The translations under genes were made by a program, and so were the position numbers. Under the pieces are notes generated by a model. It saw only the letters and a list, made by a program, of their open reading frames with translations. It was not told where the DNA came from and searched no databases. Below, piece after piece: positions 51,413 through 60,597 of a DNA stretch of 64,000 bases. The stretch's first letter is position 1. Each line of letters opens with the position of its first letter. This DNA is from Guptibacillus algicola. Lineage in GTDB: Bacteria; Bacillota; Bacilli; Bacillales; Guptibacillaceae. The stretch covers positions 744,001-808,000 of the forward strand of contig NZ_JAIVAF010000003.1 of the NCBI RefSeq assembly GCF_020171805.1. Reading direction: 5' to 3'.

Positions 51413-51435
51413 CTTACAAAAGGGGTATGACAACA

Positions 51436-51648
51436 ATGAATGAAATCAAATCATCTATGGCAGGAACAGTATTGAACGTAATGGTATCAGAAGGAGACTC
51501 TGTTACATCTGGACAAGAGCTTGTGATGCTTGAATCGATGAAAATGGAAATACCTGTAGAGGGCACTGAAGAAGGAACAGTAGCAGAAGTGAAAGTAACG
51601 ATTGGTGATTTCGTTAATGAAGGCGATGTCCTCGTAACGATCAAGTAA
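51436..51648 (+). CDS. Biotin carboxyl carrier protein, minimal form
   Basis: 70 residues, a single biotinyl/lipoyl barrel. SSMAGTVLNVMVSEGDSV, then LESMKMEIPV with biotin-Lys at 36. The minimal size lacks the N-terminal extension of AccB and matches the small carrier of YngHB type. ATG at 51436 preferred (AAAAGGGG about ten bases upstream); ATG at 51427 is too close to that site. 23 bp after the biotin carboxylase gene. Confidence 0.9.
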   Translation: MNEIKSSMAGTVLNVMVSEGDSVTSGQELVMLESMKMEIPVEGTEEGTVAEVKVTIGDFVNEGDVLVTIK

Positions 51649-51698
51649 GTTTATTCGCTGAACGAGCGCTCAATCTAAAGAACTAAAGGAGGTTCCTA

Positions 51699-53231
51699 AT
51701 GAATCATCTTGAAGAAGTACTAGAAAATAAATCTAAAGAAATTGAATCTGGTGGTGCAGAAAAATATCATCAGAAACTGAAAGAAACAAACAAAATGTTT
51801 GTACGCGATCGTTTGAACCTATTATTTGATAACGGTCAATATACGGAAGACGGCAAATTTGCAAACAACCTTGCGAACGACTTGCCTGCTGACGGTGTCG
51901 TTACTGCAATAGGTAAGGTGAACGGTGAAAAGGTATGTGTGATGGCTAATGATTCTACTGTTAAGGCAGGTTCGTGGGGAGCAAGAACGGTTGAGAAGAT
52001 CATTCGCATTCAAGAAACTGCGATGAATCTTAAAGTGCCGATCTTGTATCTCGTTGACTCGGCTGGTGCAAGAATCACTGACCAACTAGAAATGTTCCCA
52101 AATCGTAGAGGAGCAGGTAAAATCTTTCACAATCAGGTGAAGATGTCTGGTATGGTCCCACAAGTTTGTTTATTGTTTGGTCCATCTGCTGCAGGTGGTG
52201 CGTACATACCAGCATTCTGCGATATCGTTGTAATGGTAGATAAGAATGCCTCTATGTACCTTGGCTCGCCGCGTATGGCTGAGAAGGTTATTGGGGAAAA
52301 GGTATCGCTTGAGGAAATGGGCGGTGCTAAGATGCATTGTAGTACGAGTGGTTGCGGCGATGTGCTCGCTGAAAATGAAGAGCACGCGATCCAACTAGGG
52401 CGTCAATACTTAAGCTATTTTCCAGGTAACTTTCACAAAAGAACACCTGAATTAGAAGGGAAACTTCCTTCATTAGAAAAATCGATTACTGATATCGTTC
52501 CTGAGAATCAGAATGCACCATTCAACATGTATGATTTGATCGATGCGTTAGTAGACGGCGAGAGCTTCTTTGAAATGAAGAAACTTTTCGCACCTGAGTT
52601 AATCACGGGATTTGCACGAATCGACGGTAAGGTTGTTGGTTTGATCGCTAATCAGCCGAAGGTAAAAGGCGGCGTCCTGTTTGTTGATTCAGCTGATAAA
52701 GGTGCTAAATTCATACAGCTTTGTGATGCTTATCATATACCACTCGTATTCCTTGCCGACGTTCCTGGATTCATGATCGGGACAAAAGTTGAAAGTGCAG
52801 GTATCATAAGACACGGTGCAAAGCTGATCGCAGCAATGAGCTCAGCAACGGTACCAAAAATATCTGTAGTTGTTCGAAAGGCTTATGGAGCTGGCCTATA
52901 TGCTATGGCAGGACCTGCGTTTGAGCCAGACTGCTGTATCGCGTTACCGACAGCACAAATCGCAGTAATGGGACCTGAAGCAGCCGTCAATGCTGTTTAT
53001 GCGAACAAAATTAATGCAATTGAAGATCCGAAAGAACGAATTGAATATGTTAAAGAAAAGCATAAAGAATACAAAGAACATATCGATATTTACAAACTCG
53101 CATCCGAGTTAATCGTCGATGATATCGTTCCTGGTAGTGAACTAAGAGAAGTTCTTGTTGATCGACTTTCTTATTATGAGTCGAAAGAAATGAGTGCACC
53201 GGATAAGAAACATCCTGTTTATCCAGTTTAA
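51699..53231 (+). CDS. Acyl-CoA carboxylase carboxyltransferase subunit
   Basis: 510 residues; N and C crotonase-like carboxyltransferase halves in one chain (propionyl-CoA/methylcrotonyl-CoA carboxylase beta type). LVDSAGARITDQLEMFPNRRGAG, FGPSAAGGAYIPAF (first oxyanion hole), FLADVPGFMIGTKVE and RKAYGAGLYAMAGP (second). Moves CO2 from biotin to an acyl-CoA; propionyl-, methylcrotonyl- or acetyl-CoA are possible. ATG behind AAAGGAGG. Last gene of the operon, terminator follows. Confidence 0.9.
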   Translation: MNHLEEVLENKSKEIESGGAEKYHQKLKETNKMFVRDRLNLLFDNGQYTEDGKFANNLANDLPADGVVTAIGKVNGEKVCVMANDSTVKAGSWGARTVEKIIRIQETAMNLKVPILYLVDSAGARITDQLEMFPNRRGAGKIFHNQVKMSGMVPQVCLLFGPSAAGGAYIPAFCDIVVMVDKNASMYLGSPRMAEKVIGEKVSLEEMGGAKMHCSTSGCGDVLAENEEHAIQLGRQYLSYFPGNFHKRTPELEGKLPSLEKSITDIVPENQNAPFNMYDLIDALVDGESFFEMKKLFAPELITGFARIDGKVVGLIANQPKVKGGVLFVDSADKGAKFIQLCDAYHIPLVFLADVPGFMIGTKVESAGIIRHGAKLIAAMSSATVPKISVVVRKAYGAGLYAMAGPAFEPDCCIALPTAQIAVMGPEAAVNAVYANKINAIEDPKERIEYVKEKHKEYKEHIDIYKLASELIVDDIVPGSELREVLVDRLSYYESKEMSAPDKKHPVYPV

Positions 53232-53240
53232 TAGCACCGA

Positions 53241-53277
53241 AAAATCCCTTAACATAACAGTTAAGGGATTTTTTTGA
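53241..53277 (+). terminator. Terminator of the carboxylase operon
   Basis: Stem AAAATCCCTTAAC / GTTAAGGGATTTT, 6-nt loop, seven T. Confidence 0.93.
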
Positions 53278-53350
53278 TCAACTAAATGAAAAATTGTGCT
53301 AAACTAGCATTATTATTAGTGCTTTTGACCTGTTAGAGAGGTGTATTGCG

Positions 53351-54238
53351 TTGAATATTACGATTATTGGAGCGGGTGCGATCGGTCTTCTCTTGGGTGC
53401 TAAATTATCTTCATCAGGTCATACGATCACGATGGTCACCCGTCGAGAAGACCAAGCGAAAAACCTCCAACAAAAAGGCATTCGGTATAAAAATGGAGAC
53501 TTAGAAAAGACGTACGAGGTACACGCATCTACATCCTTATCGGCTGATCCTGATATCGTTATCGTTGCAGTGAAATCTTACAATGTTAAAGATGTGATCT
53601 CATCCATTACGCATACATATGGAACGAGAAAGTCGCCTGAACTGTTATTCATTCCAAATGGAATGGAGCATGTTCGCTACCTTGACTCATTGGTTCAACC
53701 TGTTTCTGTTGGAACTGTCAAGCATGGCGCAAAAAAGTGTGATGATATTACTGTCATTCATACAGGAGAAGGAAGCTTGAACGTTAGCAGTTACTCTGGG
53801 CTATGTACTGCTATAGGTGAACTTAACAATAGTTTGTCGATCGAATATAAGGACAACTGGTACAAGTTATTGGCGGAGAAACTGATCATAAACTGCGGAA
53901 TCAATCCTTTAACAGCCCTTTTCCAAATTTCAAATGGTGAATTGCTAACAAACCCGAGGTTTTTTGGACTTTTGAGAGAATTAATAAAAGAGTCCAGTAA
54001 CGTGCTGGATCTTGAATTCGAAGAGTCCTGGAACAGAGTTCAGCATGTATGTAAACTTACAGCCATGAATACTTCCTCGATGTTGGCAGATGTCCGTGCA
54101 GCCCGGAGAACCGAGATCGATGCAATCTCAGGATTCGTATTGAAAGAAGCTTCTTTAAAAGGAATGGATGTACCATTCACTCGGTTTGTGTTCGATGCGA
54201 TTAAAGGTTTGGAATTAAAGATGGAGGAGAGGCTGTAA
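53351..54238 (+). CDS. panE: 2-dehydropantoate 2-reductase (ketopantoate reductase)
   Basis: NADPH reduction of ketopantoate to pantoate for pantothenate/CoA synthesis. 295 residues: Rossmann NITIIGAGAIGLLLGAKLS at the start, VKSYNVKDV (the catalytic-Lys-type region is in EKLIINCGINPLTALF) and a C-terminal ADVRAARRTEIDAISG with ligand residues. TTG start, AGAGAGGTG upstream. Position equals ylbQ. Stop overlaps the next start (TAATG). Confidence 0.9.
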   Translation: MNITIIGAGAIGLLLGAKLSSSGHTITMVTRREDQAKNLQQKGIRYKNGDLEKTYEVHASTSLSADPDIVIVAVKSYNVKDVISSITHTYGTRKSPELLFIPNGMEHVRYLDSLVQPVSVGTVKHGAKKCDDITVIHTGEGSLNVSSYSGLCTAIGELNNSLSIEYKDNWYKLLAEKLIINCGINPLTALFQISNGELLTNPRFFGLLRELIKESSNVLDLEFEESWNRVQHVCKLTAMNTSSMLADVRAARRTEIDAISGFVLKEASLKGMDVPFTRFVFDAIKGLELKMEERL

Positions 54239-54621
54239 TGGGAGATGTCTTGATTGGCATTGTTGCGACAGCTGTAACAGCACCGCTTCTTGCTTGGTAC
54301 ATCGTCTATATTATTACTGTGAAAGTTACGAAGAAAAAGAAGTATTCAATCAGGCTTGCCACTGATTTATCAACCTTGTTTTTTATACTGAGCGTCCATT
54401 TTATTTGCGTTGAATTATTTCAACGTTCCTATCTATGGATCATCTTCATTCTTATGCTGATTATTGCAGTTGCCTTCACAGTTCTACATTGGAAGACAAA
54501 AGAAGATATCAGTATTAGAAAAGTGATGAAAGGTGCCTGGCGTTTTAATTTTCTCGTCTTTTCAACAGGATATGTTTTATTATTGCTTATTGGGTTAGCG
54601 CACCGAATTGCTACGGTGTAA
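54238..54621 (+). CDS. DUF3397-like membrane protein
   Basis: 127 residues with four membrane helices (about 5-27, 42-62, 66-83 and 101-122) separated by short Lys-rich loops (KVTKKKKYSIR). Topology, size and place between panE and bshC agree with the DUF3397 family of Bacillaceae; function unknown. ATG behind GGAGGAGAGG inside the panE end, a one-base overlap. Confidence 0.75.
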   Translation: MGDVLIGIVATAVTAPLLAWYIVYIITVKVTKKKKYSIRLATDLSTLFFILSVHFICVELFQRSYLWIIFILMLIIAVAFTVLHWKTKEDISIRKVMKGAWRFNFLVFSTGYVLLLLIGLAHRIATV

Positions 54622-54724
54622 CTCATAAGCTTTTTTTTTGGTAGCAGTGGGAACAGTTTGATATACTAACTAAGGATTATGATGGCGGAATATCGTATTT
54701 GTGTCGAGAAAGGAAGAAATAGTA

Positions 54725-56344
54725 ATGAAACTCACCGAAACTTTCCTTCCGGGAACAAATGTAATTGCTACAGATTACATCGAGAGGAAAAAAAGCATCT
54801 CAGCTTTTTTTGACTATACATATCAAAAAATAGAGTCTTACGAAGAGCGCTACCAGGAATTGATGGGGCGTGATTTTGAACGTGCGAAAGTAGCAGATCA
54901 TCTTGATGCGTTCAATCGCGTTTATAATCCTGATGAGAAGACGTTGAAGAATATTGAAAGATTAAAAAGAGAGGACGCTGTAACCGTTGTTGGTGGCCAA
55001 CAAGCTGGTGTAATGACAGGACCACTATACACGATCTATAAAGCTATATCTGTTATTAAACTTGCTGAAGAAAAAGAAAAAGAACTAGGCGTTCCAGTTA
55101 TCCCGGTATTTTGGATTGCAGGTGAGGATCATGATTTTCATGAGATTAACCATGTGTATACGTTCAGCGAAAAAGAAAACAAAGTAGCAGTACCTCAAAA
55201 GCAATACCGAAAACAGGCGCTATCGGATATAGAGCTTGATCAGACAAAAATGAAAGAATGGACAGATGAGATTCTTCACGAATTTGGTGAGACCTCATAT
55301 ACAAGTGACATTCGAGAGTGGCTTGAAAGCATTTCAGACCACTCAGTAACGTTTGTCGACCACTTTTGTCATATTGTAACGAAACTGTTTTCGAAGTACG
55401 GTCTCGTTCTTGTTGATTCAGGGAACGAAGCTTTTCGAGCTCAGCAAACCAAGATGTTTAAGAATATCATAAATGACAATGAAGCACTTAACCAGCGGGT
55501 TCTCGAGCAAGCTGCTTCGCTCCATGAGCTTGAGTATCCTGTAGAGGTTGACCTAGAAGAGAATCAGGCTAATTTATTTGTGAAAGTAAAAGGGGAGAGA
55601 GTTCTATTAGAGCGTAATGGTACTATGTTCAAGGGAAAAGCGGGAGAAGTCGAGTACTCAAAAGAGGAATTGCTTCAAATAGCTGAAGAAGAACCTGGGA
55701 AGTTGAGTAATAATGTCGTCACGAGACCTATTATGCAGGACGCGATGTTTCCTGTGCTAGCTTTTGTCGGTGGACCTGGTGAACTTTCTTATTGGGCATT
55801 GTTGAAACCAGCTTTTCGAACCTTTGACTTTAAATTGCCTGTCATCGTTCCTCGAATGACTTTCACGTTTGTGGAACGTCATATTCAAAAGGATGCTTCT
55901 GAGCTATCGTTGAATATAGAGGATGTTGTCAAACAAGGTGTTTCCGAAGATCGAAAGCGGTATGTTCAAAATCTTGATCACTACGGCCTAGAAGAAGCTT
56001 TCTCTAGTGCTTCTGAAAAGATCGAAAGCATACATGAAGATTTAAGGGAGTTAACTAGCAAGATCGACAAGGGACTTGAGAGTTATTCAAACAAAAATGG
56101 AGAGTTTATCCAAAGGCAGCTTGAATTACTTCAGAAAAGATTGCAAAACACGATAATAGAGCGACATGAACATACACTTCGTAAGTTCAGTGAGATCGGA
56201 CTTGCGTTAAAACCAAATGGAGCTCCACAGGAAAGAAAATGGAACATTGTGTATTACTTGAACTGGCACGGTCCTGACTTCATCGATCGTATAATGAAGT
56301 TAGACTTATCCATTAATGAAAATCACAAAGTTGTTTATTTGTAA
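54725..56344 (+). CDS. bshC: Bacillithiol synthase BshC
   Basis: 539 residues, exactly the B. subtilis YllA length. Adds cysteine to glucosaminyl-malate in the last step of bacillithiol synthesis. VVGGQQAGVMTGPLYTIYKAIS (signature, broken at GGQQ), PVIPVFWIAGEDHDFHEINH and RVLEQ-AASLHELEYP with a coiled-coil region at about 390-470. ATG at 54725 behind AAAGGAAG. Makes the organism a probable bacillithiol producer. Confidence 0.93.
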   Translation: MKLTETFLPGTNVIATDYIERKKSISAFFDYTYQKIESYEERYQELMGRDFERAKVADHLDAFNRVYNPDEKTLKNIERLKREDAVTVVGGQQAGVMTGPLYTIYKAISVIKLAEEKEKELGVPVIPVFWIAGEDHDFHEINHVYTFSEKENKVAVPQKQYRKQALSDIELDQTKMKEWTDEILHEFGETSYTSDIREWLESISDHSVTFVDHFCHIVTKLFSKYGLVLVDSGNEAFRAQQTKMFKNIINDNEALNQRVLEQAASLHELEYPVEVDLEENQANLFVKVKGERVLLERNGTMFKGKAGEVEYSKEELLQIAEEEPGKLSNNVVTRPIMQDAMFPVLAFVGGPGELSYWALLKPAFRTFDFKLPVIVPRMTFTFVERHIQKDASELSLNIEDVVKQGVSEDRKRYVQNLDHYGLEEAFSSASEKIESIHEDLRELTSKIDKGLESYSNKNGEFIQRQLELLQKRLQNTIIERHEHTLRKFSEIGLALKPNGAPQERKWNIVYYLNWHGPDFIDRIMKLDLSINENHKVVYL

Positions 56345-56366
56345 AAAAATAATAAAATTTTCTCAA

Positions 56367-56397
56367 AAAATCCTGCTGATCACAGCAGGATTTTTAT
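56367..56397 (+). terminator. Terminator after bshC
   Basis: Stem AAATCCTGCTG / CAGCAGGATTT, loop ATCA, T run. Confidence 0.92.
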
Positions 56398-56421
56398 TTT
56401 GGTGCACGAATACATTTTCTA

Positions 56422-56478
56422 GTGGTGAAAAGTGGGGAGTTGTGGTAACTTAAAGGTAGAAAGTGGGGAAGGTGGGGA
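56422..56478 (+). promoter_or_regulatory. MraZ operator: five phased GTGG repeats
   Basis: GTGGTGA (56422), GTGGGGA (56432), GTGGTAA (56442), GTGGGGA (56463) and GTGGGGA (56472). Successive starts are 10, 10, 21 and 9 bp apart, i.e. on one helix face with one slot empty. MraZ binds TGGG-type direct repeats before its own gene in E. coli and mycoplasmas. The last copy is also the mraZ ribosome-site region. Confidence 0.8.
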
Positions 56479-56484
56479 AAGCCA

Positions 56485-56916
56485 ATGTTCATGGGGGAAT
56501 ATCAGCATACTGTTGATGAAAAAGGTAGAATGATTATTCCCGCAAAGTTTCGTGATGAACTTGGTGACACATTTGTCCTTACTCGTGGGCTTGATAAATG
56601 TATTTTTGGTTATCCTATGAAAGAATGGGAAGCCCTTGAAGAGAAAATGAAAACACTCCCTTTTACAAAGAAAGATGCACGTGCTTTTACCAGATTCTTT
56701 TTCTCAGGTGCTACAGAATGTCAGTTGGACAAGCAAGGCAGGGTAAATATTGCTGGTACTCTTAGACAATATGCTGAGCTCGAGAAGGAATGCGTTGTCA
56801 TTGGTGTTTCAAACAGGTTAGAGATTTGGAGTAAGCCGGTTTGGGAAGACTACTTCAATGCCTCAGAAGAATCATTCTCTGAGATTGCAGAAAGCATGAT
56901 GGATTTTGACTTGTAG
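56485..56916 (+). CDS. mraZ: Transcriptional regulator MraZ
   Basis: 143 residues, two AbrB-like repeats each with a DxxGR motif: [13 protein letters not shown] near 11-23 and [14 protein letters not shown] near 83-96. Forms ring oligomers that bind direct repeats ahead of mraZ and control the division/cell-wall cluster. Starts [11 protein letters not shown] as in B. subtilis. First gene of the dcw cluster. Confidence 0.95.
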   Translation: MFMGEYQHTVDEKGRMIIPAKFRDELGDTFVLTRGLDKCIFGYPMKEWEALEEKMKTLPFTKKDARAFTRFFFSGATECQLDKQGRVNIAGTLRQYAELEKECVVIGVSNRLEIWSKPVWEDYFNASEESFSEIAESMMDFDL

Positions 56917-56950
56917 AAGGTTAATATGCAGTGAAGGTTAAGGTGTAAAC

Positions 56951-57880
56951 ATGTTTGAACATATTACAGTTTTAAAAGAAGAAGCGGTCGACGCACTAAA
57001 CATTAAAGAAGATGGCATTTACGTAGACTGTACACTCGGTGGGGGAGGTCATTCTAAAGCAATACTCGACCGATTGAGTACAGGGCATCTTTATGCATTT
57101 GACCAAGATCAGTGGGCGATTGATAATGCGAAAACGGTATTAGCGGGTTATGAAGACAAGCTTACTGTCGTAGAACGTAATTTTAGCTATATTAAAGAAG
57201 CCCTTTCAGATCTTGGAGTAGAAAAAGTAGACGGCATTCTTTTCGATCTTGGTGTCTCATCCCCTCAGCTTGATAAAGGAGAGCGCGGATTTAGTTATCA
57301 GTTTGATGCAAAGCTCGATATGCGAATGGATCAAACATCTGATTTGACCGCATACGAGGTAGTGAACGAGTGGGAATATGAACGGCTCGTATCCATCTTC
57401 TTCAAATTTGGCGAAGAGAAATTCTCAAAGCAAATCGCGCGAAAAATTGAAAAAGCAAGAGAACAACAGCCGATCGAAACAACTTTCGAACTCGTGGAAA
57501 TCATTAAGGATGCCATTCCTGCTCCAGCGAGAAGGAAAGGTGGACACCCTGCTAAGCGCATTTTCCAGGCGATTAGAATTGCGGTGAATGATGAGCTTAA
57601 GGTATTTGAGCAAGCTTTAATCGATGGGATGTCGATTCTAAACCCAGGTGGACGAATCAGCGTAATCACATTCCACTCTCTTGAAGACAGAATTTGCAAG
57701 ACAACGATGAAAGAAGCAGCCTCTGGACCAGAATTACCGCCAGGCATGCCAATCATACCGGATGAGTATCAACCGGAGATGAAATTGGTTACAAGAAAAC
57801 CGATTCTACCTTCTGAAGAAGAACAAGAAGGCAATCGTCGGGCACGATCAGCAAAGCTTCGCATTGCAGAAAAGATATAA
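56951..57880 (+). CDS. rsmH: 16S rRNA (cytosine-1402-N4)-methyltransferase RsmH (MraW)
   Basis: 309 residues. SAM-dependent: [15 protein letters not shown] loop, [40 protein letters not shown] and [12 protein letters not shown]. Methylates C1402 of 16S rRNA at the P site. ATG behind GGTTAAGGTG. Between mraZ and ftsL, as usual. Confidence 0.96.
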   Translation: MFEHITVLKEEAVDALNIKEDGIYVDCTLGGGGHSKAILDRLSTGHLYAFDQDQWAIDNAKTVLAGYEDKLTVVERNFSYIKEALSDLGVEKVDGILFDLGVSSPQLDKGERGFSYQFDAKLDMRMDQTSDLTAYEVVNEWEYERLVSIFFKFGEEKFSKQIARKIEKAREQQPIETTFELVEIIKDAIPAPARRKGGHPAKRIFQAIRIAVNDELKVFEQALIDGMSILNPGGRISVITFHSLEDRICKTTMKEAASGPELPPGMPIIPDEYQPEMKLVTRKPILPSEEEQEGNRRARSAKLRIAEKI

Positions 57881-57935
57881 AAGAAAAATATAAAAAGATA
57901 AATAAAAACTTTAAGAAAGTGTTAGGGGGAAAAGA

Positions 57936-58304
57936 ATGAGTAACCTGGCGTATAAGTATCAACAGCAGCATTCAGAGAAGCAACAAGTTGAAGTACAGAA
58001 AAAAGCAGTTTATGTTCAACGTGGAAAAATCACGAAAGGGGAAAAGCTGCTTTGGATGACGCTTTGTATTGCAGTTGTAGCAGCTTCGATCGTCATGATT
58101 TCTAATTATGCATCGATCTATAACATCAATACGAGTATCCAACAGGTTGAATCAAAGCAGCAGGCTCAAATGAAACAAAACGAAGAGCTTCAGGTGAAAG
58201 TGACAGAATTAAGTGCACCAGATCGAATTATTGATATTGCTGAAGAGAAACTTGGCATGCAGCTGAATGATCAAAACGTAGAAGTGATCAACAGAGGATC
58301 ATAA
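57936..58304 (+). CDS. ftsL: Cell division protein FtsL
   Basis: 122 residues, bitopic: cytoplasmic basic N-terminus, one membrane helix at about 38-57, and an extracytoplasmic leucine-zipper-like coiled coil (INTSIQQVESKQQAQMKQNEEL, interrupted here) ending SAPDRIIDIAEEKLGMQ. Forms the FtsL-DivIC-DivIB complex that activates FtsW/PBP2B. ATG behind TAGGGGGAAAAG. 20 bp before pbpB. Confidence 0.9.
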   Translation: MSNLAYKYQQQHSEKQQVEVQKKAVYVQRGKITKGEKLLWMTLCIAVVAASIVMISNYASIYNINTSIQQVESKQQAQMKQNEELQVKVTELSAPDRIIDIAEEKLGMQLNDQNVEVINRGS

Positions 58305-58324
58305 ATTCGGAGGTTTGCACTGAA

Positions 58325-60535
58325 ATGAAGGAAACAAATAAGAACCCACATATTAATCGAGGAGCAGGGATAATGATGGCACTTTTCGTCCTGCTCTTTT
58401 TTGCTTTTATTGGACGTTTTTTCTATATCGAATGGACACAAACTGTTTCAGGAGAAGATGGAGAAAAAGTAGACTTAACGGAACTAGGTAAAGAAAAGTG
58501 GACCAAAAGTAGAATTCTTCATGCAGATCGAGGGACGATCTACGATCGAACTGGGGAAAAAGCTCTCGCAATGGATATTCCTTCATTTACGCTTAGAGCG
58601 ATTCTGAGCGATGGATATGAGGAGCATGTGGAGGATATAGATAAGACCGCAAGTGAACTTGCGACTATCTTAGATATGAGTGAGAAAGAAATTAAAGAAC
58701 GCCTCTCGAGAGAAGGCCTCTTCCAGGTAGAATTTGGTTCTGAGGGGAAAGACTTAAGCTTAACTGAGAAAGAGCAGATCGAAAAGCTCGATCTTCCTGG
58801 GATAGGATTCATTCCATCGAAAACGAGGTTGTACCCGAATGATGAGTTTGCCTCTCACGTTTTAGGTTTTACAAATGAAAACGACGATGGTGTTCAAGAA
58901 GGTTTGCTAGGACTAGAAAAACGATTGAACAAGTACCTTCTTCCTCAAGAAGGGAAAGAAACATACCAGACGGATCGAAAGGGCTATAAGCTCCCGTATG
59001 GTAATGACAACATTGCACCTTCCAAAAGAGGGAATGATGTGTACTTAACGATCGACGAAAAGATACAGTTGTTTGTAGAGAGGGCGATGGATAAGGTTCA
59101 GGAGGAATATAACCCAGTACGAATGACTGCGATCGTAGCAGATCCTGACACGGGTAAAATCCTTGCGCTAGGTACCAGACCTACGTTTAATCCAAACAAG
59201 AAGAACATTGAAGATTACACGAACATGGCGATTTCACCTTACGAACCCGGCTCTACAATGAAGGTGTTCACACTCGCGTCAGCGATTGAAGAAGGTGTTT
59301 ATAACGGAGATGAACTCTATCAATCTGGTAGATATGCCGTTCCAGGAGGTACTGTTCCCGACCATAACTATGGTAAAGGGTGGGGTATGATTAGTTTTGA
59401 TGAAGGTGTTCAAAAATCCTCGAACGTGGCGATGTCCATTCTAGTAAAAGAAAAACTAGGTTATGATACGTATCGAGATTATCTTTCTAAATTTAGATTT
59501 GATAAGAAAACCGGGATTGATCTTCCTGGGGAAGGTTCTTCAAGAATTATTTACGGTGGAGATCTTGAACGAATATCCACAGGTTTTGGTCAAGGCTCTA
59601 CCATAACACCGATTCAACAGATTCAAGCTGCGACCGCGGTTGCAAACGGTGGAAAAATGATGAAGCCTTATGTGATCGAAAAAATCGTTGACCCTGATTC
59701 AAAGGACGTTAAGTTAAATCATGAACCTGAAGTAGCTGGCGAACCAATTTCAAGTGAAACTGCTAAGAAAACTAGAGACATTTTACGTACTGTTGTAACC
59801 GAGGGTACCGGTACCCCTTACGATATCGAAGGATACTCCATTGCCGGTAAAACAGGGACGGCTCAAATATCTGAAGGAGCAAAAGGATATATGAGTGGAT
59901 ACGGTAACAACATATTTTCTTTCCTTGGAATGGCTCCAGCTGAAGACCCTGAATTACTAGTTTACGTGGCTGTCGATCGACCGGACCTCGAATACCCTGA
60001 ATTAGGGAGCGATCCTGTTGCAACAATTTTCAACACAGTAATGAAAAATAGTTTGCAGTATTTAAACATCGATCCATTACAAGAAAATACTAAAGAGAAG
60101 TCTGAAGCTACAAACGACAATGTTAAAAAGATTGAAGACTTCACGGGACAAGATATCAATAAAGTAGAGAAAGAGCTGAAAGAAGATGGCTTTAACGTTA
60201 CGGTATTAGGAGGTTCAGGAGAAGTAGTAAAACAATCGCCTCATCCAGAATCTGAAGTCCTCGAAGGAGAACGAATTCTTTTACGAACAAAAGGTGACGT
60301 ATCGATGCCTGATATTACAGGCTGGTCTTTAACAGACGTAATGAAACTTGTTGAGTTAATGGAACTGAAACCTAACATTATGGGTGCAGGCTATGTAGCG
60401 AAGCAAGGTATCGCCAAAGGTGCCGTTGTCAAAGAAGGAGATTATCTCGTAGCAGAGCTAAAGAAACCTTCTCCTGAACCTACTGATGAAGACAAAGAAG
60501 ATGAAGAAACAACAGAAGAACCGATCACGGACTAG
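58325..60535 (+). CDS. pbpB: Septal class B penicillin-binding protein PBP2B
   Basis: 736 residues. Membrane anchor about 16-36, PBP dimerisation domain, transpeptidase domain with STMK (Ser310), SSN (365-367) and AGKTGTAQ near 515, then two C-terminal PASTA domains (about 590-715; PDITGWSLTDVMKLVEL in the second) and an acidic tail of Glu/Asp/Thr. Crosslinks septal peptidoglycan with FtsW. ATG behind CGGAGG. 62 bp before spoVD. Confidence 0.95.
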   Translation: MKETNKNPHINRGAGIMMALFVLLFFAFIGRFFYIEWTQTVSGEDGEKVDLTELGKEKWTKSRILHADRGTIYDRTGEKALAMDIPSFTLRAILSDGYEEHVEDIDKTASELATILDMSEKEIKERLSREGLFQVEFGSEGKDLSLTEKEQIEKLDLPGIGFIPSKTRLYPNDEFASHVLGFTNENDDGVQEGLLGLEKRLNKYLLPQEGKETYQTDRKGYKLPYGNDNIAPSKRGNDVYLTIDEKIQLFVERAMDKVQEEYNPVRMTAIVADPDTGKILALGTRPTFNPNKKNIEDYTNMAISPYEPGSTMKVFTLASAIEEGVYNGDELYQSGRYAVPGGTVPDHNYGKGWGMISFDEGVQKSSNVAMSILVKEKLGYDTYRDYLSKFRFDKKTGIDLPGEGSSRIIYGGDLERISTGFGQGSTITPIQQIQAATAVANGGKMMKPYVIEKIVDPDSKDVKLNHEPEVAGEPISSETAKKTRDILRTVVTEGTGTPYDIEGYSIAGKTGTAQISEGAKGYMSGYGNNIFSFLGMAPAEDPELLVYVAVDRPDLEYPELGSDPVATIFNTVMKNSLQYLNIDPLQENTKEKSEATNDNVKKIEDFTGQDINKVEKELKEDGFNVTVLGGSGEVVKQSPHPESEVLEGERILLRTKGDVSMPDITGWSLTDVMKLVELMELKPNIMGAGYVAKQGIAKGAVVKEGDYLVAELKKPSPEPTDEDKEDEETTEEPITD

Positions 60536-60597
60536 CAGGTCTAATAGATAGGAAAATGACATATAGTGAAACGAGCATAATCAGAGAGGATGAGCTT

